Source of the DNA: Acridotheres tristis
Lineage: Eukaryota; Chordata; Aves; Passeriformes; Sturnidae
DNA: 64,000 nt
Assembly (NCBI GenBank): GCA_037013685.1
Contig: CM072892.1
Location: 3,968,001 to 4,032,000, forward strand
Reading direction: 5' to 3'
Below the pieces are notes generated by a model. That model was given only the letters and a program-made list of their open reading frames with translations, did not search any database and was not told where the DNA came from. Every line of letters begins with the position of its first letter. Position 1 is the first letter of the stretch. Of the stretch, positions 10,801-22,001 are shown piece after piece. Made by a program: the position numbers and the translations under genes.

Positions 10801-12633
10801 TAGGTGCCCACAACTGCTTTTCCATCACCTCCCATGTTATTTTTCCAGCTACTCCTGTGCCTCACACATATTGCCTTGCTCAGCCCTGGCTTTATTTTTA
10901 AGTTGAGCTGCGTGCTGGAAGAAATGAAAAGAAAGGTAAAAAAGCACGAAGTTTGCTTGTGAGCAAGACAAGCTTAATTCCCCTTAAAACCTTTCCCAAG
11001 ACAGAATTGAAACTAAAGCACAACATAATGTAAAATCACTGCACTCATGGCTGTTGTTGGGCTGCTACCTGCACACCCAGCCCAGCAGCTCTCTAAGCAG
11101 CCAAATGTTGCCTGATTTTGAATAAACCCAGGATCCTTCTCTGCCATTATTTCTGCTGGGTTTGGTCATTGTTCAGCTCTGACTGTGCCTTTTGAAGTGC
11201 TGAACCTTGGAAATGCCAATGTTGAACCCGACCTGTTGCCTCTCTCCACGCTGTAGACTAAGAGAAAAAGGGAAGGAGAATAAAACTCCAGCTGGCTTAG
11301 GTGGATTTGGAGTCTTTAAATGGAAGGAAGTGGTGAAGCTTCCACTGTTTTCAGCTGGAAGAAGTGCAGAGGTAGCTGTAAGAGAAGGCAGTGCTTATTT
11401 TTCAACTCTCTCTGCTCTGCAGGCAGTGAGTGCTCCTTATCAGGTTCATTTCTGTGGTGCTTCAAGGTCTGTTCCCTGGGTTTTGACTTTTTTTTGGGGT
11501 CTCCTAAGCCACATTGGACTGATAAACTGGCTGGATTTGTGGTGTTGTATTACACCAACACTCCTTTAGGTTCTATTTTTGTGGTAGATTTCAGTACCTC
11601 ATCCTCCTGGTTAGTGAGGCAAAACCATGAAGAATGGGAGCTGTGGCCTGGAGGGGGAATGTTGCACAAGGCACAGCTTTTCCATCCATATTTATTTATT
11701 ATCAGATGTGGGGTGGGAGTACTACATTTAAAAGGAAATGGTTTGTGCTTTTAATAAGGCTCTTCACTTACAGTTATTCTGATCTAACTCTTGCATTACC
11801 CACTGCTTTTTCCTTACAGTGTTGTGGCTTTATGGTCTGCTGGCTCACAGACTTGCATCTTCTTCATTACTTAAAAAACCTGATTGCTTTACAGCAATCT
11901 TTCTGCAGATACGAAATGAATGTTATTTCCATTTGCTTTTATATTCCTGTATATAAAATACAAAAGCATTGCTGTTATTAATTTAATATGGAGAGCCTCT
12001 TAAAATGGCCCAAGCATCATCTGTTTTATTAGTGCCTGCTTGATAAAGCTTCCACATCCTACAGTTAGTTTGCTTCTGAGGATAAGACTTCACAATATGC
12101 ACTGAGATTTTGATAAAATCTCATCAAAGCCCTGCTAAAAGATCTTTATCTATTTTGATTGGCTTGATTACATTGATTAATGAAACACTGGAGGATTTTA
12201 TGTGATGGGATTAAATAATGCAATTAGTTTTAATAATTTTTTCTAAAAAATAGAATTAGGTGGGAACAAAAGGGAAAAAAGAGATCTGCGTACTGTGTTC
12301 ATGATAAGTTGTAATTCTTTGCTTTACCCCTTGGAACAGTGACATTTCACAGACCTCAGATGCAGGAATGCTCAGGAGGAAATATAAGTGGACAGGTTAA
12401 TATTGGGGTGAATCTTAACTCACTGGGGTTTTACAGGCTGGCTCTCACACCAGTGTTAGGAAGGAGTTGTAGCCAACCTGAAGATGTTGTTTCCCTGCAT
12501 TGGCCTCCTCCTTGTTCATGTCTGGTTGTTTACAGAAGGAATGAGGTTCTGGATGAGAAGAAAACATGTATAATTTTAGGGGGTTAAGAATATTCAGGAA
12601 CTCGCAGCAAAAATCTGAGGTTCTCTGTAGAGG
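7896..12633. other. Noncoding interval
   Basis: No exon, RNA gene or clear transposon seen. It contains a 19-nt T run (8,483-8,501), a 12-14 nt T run near 9,411 and A-rich stretches near 9,120-9,170. Open frames are below about 150 codons and overlap each other on both strands. A conserved-looking block at its 3' side is listed separately. Confidence 0.45.
11990..12260. promoter_or_regulatory. Candidate conserved noncoding element
   Basis: Repeat-free AT-rich block dense in homeodomain-type words, for example TTGATTACATTGATTAATGA near 12,167-12,184, and TAATAATTTT near 12,230. Motif content and texture suggest an enhancer-like element. Conservation was not tested. Confidence 0.35.
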
Positions 12634-12935
12634 ATCTACAAGGGAGGTGGAGAGGGACTTGGGGCAAGGGACAGGACACGGGAATGGCTTCAAACTGCCA
12701 GGGGGCAGGAATGGATGGGATATCGTGGGATGTTGGGAAGGAATTCTTCCCTGTGAGGGTGGGCAGCCCCTGGCACAGGGTGCCCAGAGAAGCTGTGGCT
12801 GCCCCTGGATCCCTGGAAATGTCCAAGGCCAGGCTGGACGGGGCTTGGAGCAACCTGGGACAGTGGAAGGTGTCCCTGCCATGGCAGGAGTTGGAATGGG
12901 ATAATCCTAAAGGTCCATTCTGTGATTCTCTGAGG
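12634..12935 (+). mobile_element. CR1 LINE fragment, 3' end, sense
   Basis: About 300 bp of CR1 3' region: GGTGGAGAGGGACTTGGGGC, TTGGGAAGGAATTCTTCCCT, GTGCCCAGAGAAGCTGTGGC, GTCCAAGGCCAGGCTGGACG and GTGGAAGGTGTCCCTGCCAT, ending at TCTGTGATTCTCTGAGG. It is well preserved, implying a relatively young insertion. Confidence 0.93.
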
Positions 12936-13205
12936 GTGGATGGTAACTCCTCAGTGTTTGCACAGACACACTTTGTTATCAAGACAGTGTGAAACAGATC
13001 AGCCCCGAGCTGCCCGTGACAGCCAGCCCTTAGTTCCCAGTGCAAGGAATGGGGGAGGAAGTGACAATTCAGAGAATGTCGTGATCATGTCCTGTGTGAG
13101 GGCAGTGCCCTGCTCCTCTGCACTCACCGTGCTGGGGGTCGAGGGCTGGTCTGAATTCCTCTTCACTGTCTGGAACTTCAATGTTGTTGAAAGTGTTTAG
13201 GGAAT

Positions 13206-13742
13206 GGAATCTCATAATGGCTTGGGTTAGAAGAGCCCTCTAAGATCTTCAAGTCCAACAATTTTCCCAGTGCTGCCAAGGCCACCACTAACTCATGTCC
13301 CCAAGTGCCACACGCACGCCTCTCATAAATCCCTTTCATAAATCATGAATCACCACTGCCCTGTCCAGCTTGTGCCCATGCCTGACCACCCTTTCAGTGA
13401 AGAAATTTTTCTTCCTATCCAATCTAAACCTCCCCTGGCACAACTTGAGGTGATTTCCTCTCCTCCTGTCCCTGTTCCCTGGGAGCAGATCCCAAATCCC
13501 CCCGGCTGTCCCCTCCTGTCAGGAGTTGTGCAGAGCCACAAGGTCCCCCTGAGCCTCCTTTTCTCCAGCTGAGCCCCTTTCCAGCTCCCTCAGCCTCTCC
13601 TGGTGCTCCAGGTCCTTCCCCAGCTCTGTTCCCTTCTCTGGACACTCTCCAGCCCCTCAGTGTCCTTCTTGTGAGTGGCCCAAAGGTGTCCCCAGGACTG
13701 GAGGTGCCCAGCACAGGGGACAATGCCAGCCCTGCTCCCTCT
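13206..13742 (-). mobile_element. CR1 LINE fragment, antisense, about 540 bp
   Basis: The complement of CR1 is readable throughout: it starts at CTCATAATGGCTTGGGTTAG, passes GTGCTGCCAAGGCCACCACT, TCAGTGAAGAAATTTTTCTT and AGCCCCTTTCCAGCTCCCTC, and reaches TGGCCCAAAGGTGTCCCCAG. This is the longest CR1 remnant in the window by recognisable length. Its linker differs from the other copies, suggesting another subfamily. The element may extend somewhat past 13,742. Confidence 0.9.
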
Positions 13743-16700
13743 GCCCACGCTGCTGCTGACACAAGCCACGACAACCCCAAGCATTAGCACAGGAGGTGTA
13801 ATCAGGGCTCCCCTTCCTGTGTTCCTGGTTTCCCTGGCTCTACAGCAGCTGGGCTGATGCTCACCTGGTGTTTAAGGGTCCAGAGTTGTCAAGCTGCCTT
13901 TTGTGATCCATCCTGGAGATCCTGTGGGGCAGAGGCAAAACAAAATGCAGAGTGTCATTCATTGCTGGGGTTTGAGGTCTTCCTGGCGTTTCCCACACCT
14001 AGAATATCAATCCTAATTGCCATTTATTTTTCTTCTCATCTAGCTGTATCTCTATATCTTGTTTACTGTCACTCTGCACTAAGCTGTTACTTCAAAGCAT
14101 TTGCCTTGAATAATCACAATCAGTAAACTGCATAACAGCTTTGTTAAATACACTGCCTCTTCCCTCACAGTGTCATTCCTGGGAAGAAAAGACAAGCAGG
14201 AGCTGTGCATGTTGAATCCAGATCTGATTTCAGAGATAGCAGGCAGCTAAATTGTGTACACGCTGTGTTTGGAGAAGTTTGGGACTACATCTTTTTATTT
14301 GGGATGGCCTTGGTTCAGAAGCAAGTCCTGAGTGAATCAGTGCCTGAATTCTGCCACCAGGAGATCTATAAAAACCTCTCAATTCCTAAATAGGAGGGTG
14401 AAAATGATGTGGAATTTCTTCTCATAAGCAAAAGTTCTCTCAGCGTGTGAAAAATTGGCTCTGTGCTGCAAACCCCACTACTTGCAGACTGCTAGAAGAG
14501 GCTGAGAACAGACTCTGCAAGTGTCATCCCTTTAGGGCTGTCAACAGAGAAAAATATTCATCCCCTGAGGCTCTGTCACAGAGCAAATATATTAACTAGC
14601 AAAAATAAATCATATTCTTTCTAATAAAATATTCAATTGCTTGTTTGTTCTAACAAATACGAGAAATGGAGATTTAATCAAGGAAAACAAGACTTTCCAT
14701 CAGACCACAAGGTATTCTTGGCTAGAAGTCTGCTAATATGCTTGAATAATTCTGGTAATAGTAAAACTGAGCCATCCAGAGAGGGCAGCTCTTATGCTGA
14801 TTTAGAGTCACAGCATTTGGGGAGACAAAGAAACAGCCAAATTAGCTCCTCAAAATTATAATTTATGAAAGTTTTGCTAATGTCTCATCTTGGAGCCCGA
14901 TAGAGACACGTTTCAGGTCTCTGCTCTGTTTATTTGCTTGGAAAAGCAGACCTGGTAATAATTGGTCAGTAATCAAAGCAGAGAGGGACTGGACCTGGCT
15001 GGGAGTTCTCCTGATGATTGCTGTCTAGGAGAGCAATTTCCCTCCCTCCACATATCAGTGCTACACATTTTGCCCATCACACAGAATTCCTTTCATCCAT
15101 TCAGGCTGACACAAACTCTCAGACTGATAATTGGCACACACAGACACAAACTCCCTCTCTCTTTCCCCCCCTAAAACCCCAATGCCCAAACCTTCCCCCT
15201 GCCAAACCCAGCTCCAACCCCTTGCTCGAACAGACTGGAAAACCTCCACTGAAGTTTTCATGAATAACATTGCAATTTTTGGAACCAATCCAGAGCCAGT
15301 TTGAAGATAATAGGAACACTGAGTACTAAATAACACTCTGACAGAAGACATGACACCATGCTGGCAGAAGACATGTGTGCATGACTTTTATAGTAACCAG
15401 GGCACTCATGGCTTGGGAGTCAGAGAGCAGCAGAGGAAACTATTGGAAAAAAAGACAAATTTTTTTATATCTCGTGACTTTAGCTGGAGAAGATCATGTG
15501 CATTCCAGGAGAGAGCTGGTGTCCTTTGCAAAAAGCCTCTGTGTAGAAGCTGGAGCTGGGTCTCCTGGTTATTTGATTTTCAGAAGTCACATGGAGATTC
15601 TTGGTATAGATATTGGATAGGAAATCCTGCTAAAAGGATCAGCTCTGAAAATTCACAATGATGGATGGTGTGTAAAGGCAATTGATAGGCTTTAGAGTCA
15701 CCACATGATGGAAAGAGAACCTGACCAGCTCCATCTCTTCAAGTTATTTAGAATGTCTGATTTTCCCCTGTTTGCTAATCTTTAATCTATAGTCCATGTG
15801 ATTCTGCATGTCCCACTTCATAGCCAGAGAATATCCAAGCAACCTCCCATGCAATACCTCAACCAAAACTCCAAATTAAAGTAATTGTCCTGGAGGGAAA
15901 AACCCCCAAACTTATCCATAGTATTTTCTGGAATCTGTATCTCAACTCAGAAACCCTCAAGAAGAACACATGACTTTAGAGCAAGCCCTTCCCAAAGCTG
16001 ATGTATTTTAGGTACTTTCAGGCTAAGGAGTTCAGCTGGAGGCAGTGGCAGGTCAGAGATTGAGGTCATGTTCTTGAATTGTGGCCTGGTCACTGATTAC
16101 TTAAATTGTGTCTTCATAGGTAGGAGTTAAACAAGAAAGTTAAACAAAAAAAGAAAAATATCTCAAAGTTGTGGACTGTCAGTTCTCCCGTTGGAAGAAT
16201 CCTAGGACTGTGGCCAGGAATCTGGGCATTGCACAAATAACAGTCTGAAGCTGGGCATTGCACAAATACTCGGATGGGTCTGGGAGGCTTTTCACATTGC
16301 TAGACCCAGACTAAACCAAGGGAATGGCCTTGTTTTTAAACATCCTTGACTCCCAAACTCTGCACGCCGCTCTAGGAGACGTGCTTTGGGATGCCCACCA
16401 GCTCATGGTGCCAACTGGGCTGTGATGGGGTGGGCCATGAGGAAGGATTGTGTCCCACTGGTGTCCCTTGGCTGACACTGAGGGGGCTGAGGAGGGACAG
16501 CACTTCACCCTGGCGTGGAGCTGCTTTATCTTTTATTGCTTGTACAGGATCAAGCACTTTCACTTCAACAGGAGATTATTTCTGTTTGAAGCCTTAACCA
16601 TACACTGTAACGCTTAGATACAAAAAGGGCACGGAAGGCAAAGCATGGAGGAATTAAATTATATATTATATATGCGTGCAACCGAACGAGCCTTGCGTGA

Positions 16701-18013
16701 GCCCCATGTTAGCTGTGAATATCTGTTCCACTTCATGAAAGCCCTTTCCTCTATTTATCACTATTTTCTAGTGATATCAGTGGGTGTTTGTGCACACTGT
16801 CTGCATGAGGACTGAATTCTGCAGCGTTTTCTCAGGCAAAACCCCCAGCCAGAAGCAAAGGCTCTGATGACAGTCAAGAAACGTCTCTATTCACAAGCAC
16901 TCTTTACAGGTGATTGCTTATGTATTAGAGATGCAAATGAGGGTTTTGTTTAAAATTAGGTAAATCTAAGATTAAACTCCCATCGAAGAGTAAATGTTCC
17001 CTTTACCTTTCATGTGTAGTAGCTTGAAAGAGCCTACACAACAATAAATTGCATTACAGAAGCTCCCACTGACACGACCATATGTTAGCAGTCTCTGTTT
17101 TGAAGGGTTACAGCTCGGTGGTAAGAATTTGCTGTGGAACTGAAATTTGGCAGTCTCTGCTGGGTTGTTAGATTTTAAAACTGAGCTGCAAACACATCCC
17201 AGTTCCTCACGAGTCATCCCAGAAAGGGCAGAGTAGAAAAGAGCAAAGCAGGTGGAATTTGAGTTTGGCTCTTACACAGCAAAGAGCGATGTGGCGAAAC
17301 CAAAATGTGTGTGGTGGTAACACACCCACTCTGAGAGCCTCTGCCCTTCAGGAAAATGGTGAAAAATGAGCTGTAAACCACGAGGAGGGGAAGAGCTGCC
17401 TTCTGGCACTGCAGCCTCAGCAGGTTGCAGCTCCTGAGGCTGTGGGAAGACGATGACCTGTGGTATTTGGGAACATGATCAGCTTGCAATGAGAGCCCCG
17501 TGAAAAGGGGGGTGAAAAGAGGAAGGCTCAAAGTTGAGGAGCAGACAGTTGTTGCTTGATGTAGTTTGTTTTTTTTTTCCATAAGTCCTGAGTCATGCTG
17601 CCTTCCCATTCCCAGTTTTTGGCTGTGAGGAAAATGGACAGACTTCCCATGAGGAGCAGGTCCCTTGGCTGCCCAGCTGTGCTGGGTGTCCATGGGGGAA
17701 GAAAGAAGGGGGTAGAAGTTTGTAATCAAATTGCTTAAAGACAGAGAGGAGCAAGGAGCATCAACCTCTCTCTTTACTGCATTTTACATTCTTTGTGGGG
17801 TTTTAGAGCCTTTTTAGGTGACTGGGCTGTTGCTGATTTGAGATGAGGGAAGCTCAGCCCCTTCACAAAACACATTGGGCTCCATAGGACAGGATGAATA
17901 TTCACATCTGCACAGTGGGAATCTGTGTCTTCTTCTAGCCTAGCTGGGTGTACTTATGAAATCATGGAAGATGGGGCTTGATGGGAGGTCAGAGTGCTCC
18001 ACCCTACTTACAG
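13743..18013. other. Noncoding interval with conserved-looking patches
   Basis: No gene found. Patches at about 14,560-14,980 and 16,600-16,770 are AT-rich, repeat-free and carry unusual CpGs (ACCGAACGAGCCTTGCGTGA near 16,681), suggesting constraint. A perfect 18-bp direct repeat, CTGGGCATTGCACAAATA, occurs at 16,222-16,239 and 16,251-16,268. Confidence 0.4.
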
Positions 18014-18299
18014 ATCATAGAATCCTGGAAGGTTTGAGTTGGAGGGGACATTAAAGACCATCTAATTCCAAATCCCTTGTCATGGGGTACTTTCCACCAC
18101 CCCAGGTTGCTCCAAACCCTGTCCAACCTGGACACTTCCAGGGATGGGTCAACCACAGCTTTTCTGGGCAACCTGTGCCAGGGCCTTACTGAGAATTTCT
18201 TCCCAATATTCCCCCTCTCACAGAGAATTCCTTCCTAATATCCCACCTGAACCTACTCTCTGTCAGTTTAAATCCACTCCTCCTTGTCCTCTCAATCAG
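18014..18299 (-). mobile_element. CR1 LINE fragment, antisense
   Basis: Begins with ATCATAGAATCCTGGAAGGT (complement of the CR1 terminal repeats), then GACATTAAAGACCATCTAAT, GTTGCTCCAAACCCTGTCCA, GCAACCTGTGCCAG and CTCCTTGTCCTCTCAATCAG. Around 18,195-18,240 a phrase about 'TTCCTTCCTAATATCCC' is effectively duplicated, so there is a small internal repeat or rearrangement. Confidence 0.9.
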
Positions 18300-19109
18300 T
18301 TTTGAGTTTAGTTGGAGCTCTGGCAGGTATGGGTGAGTATCTGGCAGGAAGGCTTCTTTCTTCTGAAGATATCAGTTATCTTAGTCTTATTCCTGCTTTT
18401 GGTCCAGAAAATCTGATTACTTGGTGCCATTTTCCTTGCTGGAAGATTTAAAAAACCTCAGAAACCTTCAGGCGTGTGACCAAAGCAGCAAATTTTGTTC
18501 TCATAGAATCCCAATAGACCACTTCAAACAAGGAACCAGAGAAAGACATCTGTAAAACGTGTTTCAGGCCCTGGATAGGTGACTTTTCCTGTGGATGTGC
18601 TCCTTCCTGGCTGCTGACTTCTCAGAGGATGCAGAGAGACTCTTGTGTGTCCTGCTTGGACAACTACAACTGGGTTGGATGGCTCAAAGTGTGAGCAAAT
18701 TCTCTGAATCCATCTGGGAATGCTGTACAGAGACATGAGCTGAAACTCTTGTGGCTGCCTTTACCACAAACCCTGCTTTTCTCTGCTGAGCAGTCTCCTG
18801 AGTTGCTTTACAGGACGATCTAACATGTTGTATGAAAAGTAAAGAAATTAAATAGCAAGTGTTCCACTTGACCAAAAGGTCAAAGTCTCGGCGATTAAAA
18901 CGCTTTGTTATTTTAAGATCAGGGAATGTCACATAACCATTACATATAAATGGCAAAGCTTCTGTGTGTGCTGACTGCTGAAGAGCCTTGCTCACTCTGT
19001 CCTTGGGGGTGCCAGATGAATCCTCTTTCCTGAAGCAGTTCCCACGTCCTACAAATAGTTCCACATGGCTGGCAGGCAAAGCAACCTGTACAACCTGCAC
19101 AGATTCAAT
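18300..19109. other. Noncoding interval
   Basis: Nothing recognisable: no repeats, exon or RNA gene. The overlapping open frames on the minus strand lack domain features. Confidence 0.4.
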
Positions 19110-19200
19110 ACACAGCACAGAATGGTTTGGGCTGGAAGGGACCTTAAAGACCATCCAGTTCCAACCCCTGCCCTGGGCAGGGACACCAGGCACAGCTTCT
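19110..19200 (-). mobile_element. CR1 LINE 3' end fragment, antisense
   Basis: About 90 bp: ACAGAATGGTTTGGGCTGGA, AGGGACCTTAAAGACCATCC and CCCTGCCCTGGGCAGGGACA. This is the diagnostic CR1 3'-terminal sequence in reverse orientation, cut short just after the 'CAGGGACACC' word. Confidence 0.9.
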
Positions 19201-19400
19201 CTTTTCCAGTTCTATGAGTGCAAAGCTGTAATTCTTGCACTGCTGTTCCCACAGTGTTCGGTGCTGTTTTCTCTTCTTGTTCCCTCTAAGTTAAAAATAC
19301 CAAAACTGACATAAAATATACGGACTTGATAATGCAAATTTTTGTTCTGGAAATGCCCCACTCCTTCCAAGTGGATGGCCAGTGGATGGGGCCATGCAGC

Positions 19401-19960
19401 TGTCATGCTTTAGGAATGGTACTCCTCAATTCAGTGCCTCCTCCCTCCAAACTTCACCCTCCTCTTTCTTGCTCCCCCATTTTCCCCTCCGTCTCTCCAC
19501 TGCAGAAGGATAAGGAGGAGAATTGGAGGCACAAAAATAAAGATCACGGGTTGAGGTAAGAGCAATTTACTGGAAGTAACAATGAGATAAGAAAACAAAC
19601 ATTAACAGCAACAAGAAAAGACAGATTCACACAGAAACCCCTCTGATAATAAACAATACTGGACAGTTTCCTCTGCCACAGGAGAAAACCTGCTCTCCTT
19701 GGAAGAGAATCCCTTTCTCCTGGCCCCATCAGTGAGTGAGGTGGTACAGAATAACCTCTGGATCCTGGCCATGCCCCTCCTGTCCACTGCCCAAAATCAA
19801 CCCTGTCCTGGCCAGAAGCAGGACAACAGCAAACCCAAGACTGCCTTTGCCTTGATTTTGCCTGGACTTTGCAGATCTGCTGAGCAGGGACTGAAATGTC
19901 TGTGACCCACACAGTGTTGGGATACAGCTGTGAGACATAAATAAATGCCCACAGAAAGCT
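19401..19960 (-). mobile_element. Decayed avian endogenous-retrovirus LTR, antisense
   Basis: Read on the minus strand, the block ends in CCTAAAGCATGACA at 19,401, close to the CCATGACA/CCACGACA ends common in bird ERV LTRs. Upstream of that end it has CTCTTACCTCAACCCGTGAT, TTTATTTTTGTGCCTCCAATT and a long GGAGGGGAAAATGGGGGAGC-type purine tract. No gag, pol or env frame adjoins it, so it is probably a solo LTR. The far boundary (about 19,960) is uncertain and no target-site duplication could be fixed. The family assignment rests on remembered LTR features. Confidence 0.5.
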
Positions 19961-20776
19961 GGGATGATATACTTAGCTTTGGCTTCTATCTTTCCACATC
20001 AGGGAAATAATAGGATGGGGTGTCAGTGGATTAATGAAGTATTTATTTTATTTGACAGTTTGCAAATATCATTATACAAGTGGATCGTGCTGCTTTGGAC
20101 TTTAGGTGGTGTTAGATTTGGCTTTAAATGATGAAGCCCAGGACACTGATGGATGAGAATGAGAAAAGGTCAGGAAGGTCATTCACAGTTAAAATAAATA
20201 CCTTGAAGTTCAGATAATTCATAATCCTGGCCCTCAAATCCTGCCTGTTATAGAAATGCATTTAACAATAATACTGACCTGAAATAAACTCTTTGAATTA
20301 ACTGCCTTTTTCAAGTGTGTCAGACAGAGCTGCAAATTCAGGGAGGATGAGGTCTGAGGTCCCAACAAAACAGCCTCTCTCTGCTGGTATCCCCTAACAC
20401 ACCCTGGGATGTCTTCTTTTAATGATAAAATGCTTCTTTTTCAATTCTACATGCATTTCTTCTCCAATGGATTCTTGAAATTGAACTTAATCTTCTGCTG
20501 TGAAGAAGATATCAGAAGGGTCAAAGGAAAGAAGAGAAAAATTATATTCTCACATGCATTTTTTTATATGAATAAACACGTACAAAGCTTTATAGCCTGG
20601 CCAGAATAGAGCTGTGGGGAGATGCTGAACTCTCCTCCTTTCTCTCTGCATTCCCATCCCATGCTTTATTTTCCCTTCTGCTTAGGGGGAAGAGATGCAA
20701 AAAGAGCAATTTGTCCTTTGCATGCTGTTTTGAGAGTTGAGGGAGTGTCTTGACTCTCTCACGAAATGATGAATTA
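19961..20776. other. Noncoding interval
   Basis: No gene or recognised repeat; AT-rich in its first half. Nothing further can be supported. Confidence 0.4.
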
Positions 20777-20890
20777 TAGATTCATTGAGCAATAGGGCTG
20801 GAGGATACCTCTGAGAGCTCCAGTGCTGGAAATTGCACTGTCTCACCAGATAATCTGTTCCAGCGTGTCACCATCCATCTGTTAAGCAGA
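20777..20890 (-). mobile_element. Old, diverged CR1 fragment, antisense (tentative)
   Basis: TAGATTCATTGAGCAATAGG, GGCTGGAGGATACCTCTGAG and AATCTGTTCCAGCGTGTCAC resemble, in the right order, the complement of an older CR1 3' end ('AATCATAGAAT..GGGCTGGAAGGGACCTCTGGAG...CCTGTTCCAG..'). Divergence is high. Confidence 0.5.
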
Positions 20891-21154
20891 GGATCACAGC
20901 AGCAGCTTTTGCCTTGGGCCTTCAGTGCTGGGCAGGCCAGGGCTGCTCTCTGCTGAACAGGAGATTGGTGAACCTGCTTTGCTCCTTGCACATGGATTAT
21001 TTGTATTTTGGCACTTGTGCAGGGCAGAGGCTCCTGGCCAGACCCCTGGAATTCACAGCTGGCATAAACAGAGCACACAAAGTGTGTTAGAGAGCCCTCT
21101 TCTTCCTCTTCCTCCTCGTGATGATGCTCAGGAGATGTGGGTGGGATGTTTCAG

Positions 21155-21522
21155 TCTGAGGAGGAGCAGCCTGGGGAGAGGGAGGCTCAGGAGGGACCTT
21201 TGGCTCTGCACAATTCCCTGGGTGCAGCCTGGGGGGATCAGGCTCTGCTCCCAAGGGACAGGATGAGAGGAAATGGCCACAAGCTGGGACAGGGGAGATT
21301 TAAATTGGATATGAAGGAAAATTTCTCCACCAAAAGGGTTATCAACCCCAACACAGGCTCCTCAGGATGGTGGTGGAGTCCCCATCCCTGGAGGGATTTA
21401 GAAGCCATGTGGATGTGGCACTTGGGGACATGGGTCAGTGGTGGCCTTGGCAGGGCTGGTGCAGCAGTTAGACCCGATGGCCTGGGAGGTCTTTTCCAAC
21501 CTAAATGATTCCCTGATTCCAC
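21155..21522 (+). mobile_element. CR1 LINE fragment, 3' end, sense
   Basis: CR1 landmarks in order: GAGGAGCAGCCTGGGGAGAG, CTTTGGCTCTGCACAATTCC, GGCTCTGCTCCCAAGGGACA, ATGGTGGTGGAGTCCCCATC, TGGATGTGGCACTTGGGGAC and GGTCTTTTCCAACCTAAATG, to the terminal ATTCCCTGATTCC. It ends about 270 bp before the left arm of the large inverted repeat. Confidence 0.93.
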
Positions 21523-21791
21523 TGTCTTTGTCCTCCATGTCTGGGATGATGCTGCACGTGGAGACGGGCAGGGGACATCAGGAAATCTGTGCCCTGCTCT
21601 GTGTCACCTGGTGGGGCTGGGTCACCTGGGGGGTTGCAGCTGTGGTTTGTGCTCCTTCTTCTCTGGCTGCACCTCGCCACCAGGTGCAAAGGAACACAGA
21701 TCTCCATCTGCTGCATCCAGGGAGGAAATACATTTGTACAAACCTGCCCGCCATGGCGCTTCCACAAACCATAAAATCCATAAAACAGCAG

Positions 21792-22001
21792 GAAAAGCCT
21801 GTTATCATCCCAAACCCCATCACGAGGAAGTTCCAGCCCAGAGACACCATTACCCATCTGCATCTCTGCCCAGATGCATCTTTGCCTTTCTGATGGCTTT
21901 CATTTAAATCCCAAAATTTCATTTTTAGATGTGCCACTTCAGCGGAATGCCATTATTTCTAACCCATAAACAGATTTGTTTACCATCAGCCATAGTTAAA
22001 C
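21792..22001 (+). repeat. Left arm of a 210-bp near-perfect inverted repeat
   Basis: Reverse-complement pairing with 24,419-24,628 holds base for base (coordinates sum to 46,420). The only mismatch I find is 21,802 (T) against 24,618 (G). Outward from 21,792 the match continues weakly for about 8 bp with one indel and then stops; inward it stops at 22,002. The arm is AT-balanced, carries no CR1 signature and may itself be a regulatory element. An open frame of about 45 codons on its minus strand recurs in the other arm only because the DNA is duplicated. Confidence 0.97.

Noticed and set aside
16222..16268. 18-bp direct repeat as a possible target-site duplication
   Set aside because: Only 11 bp lie between the copies, too little for an inserted element; more likely a small tandem duplication.
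17214..17729. 171-codon minus-strand open frame
   Set aside because: No recognisable domain and no exon-like boundaries; it includes homopolymer-derived residues.
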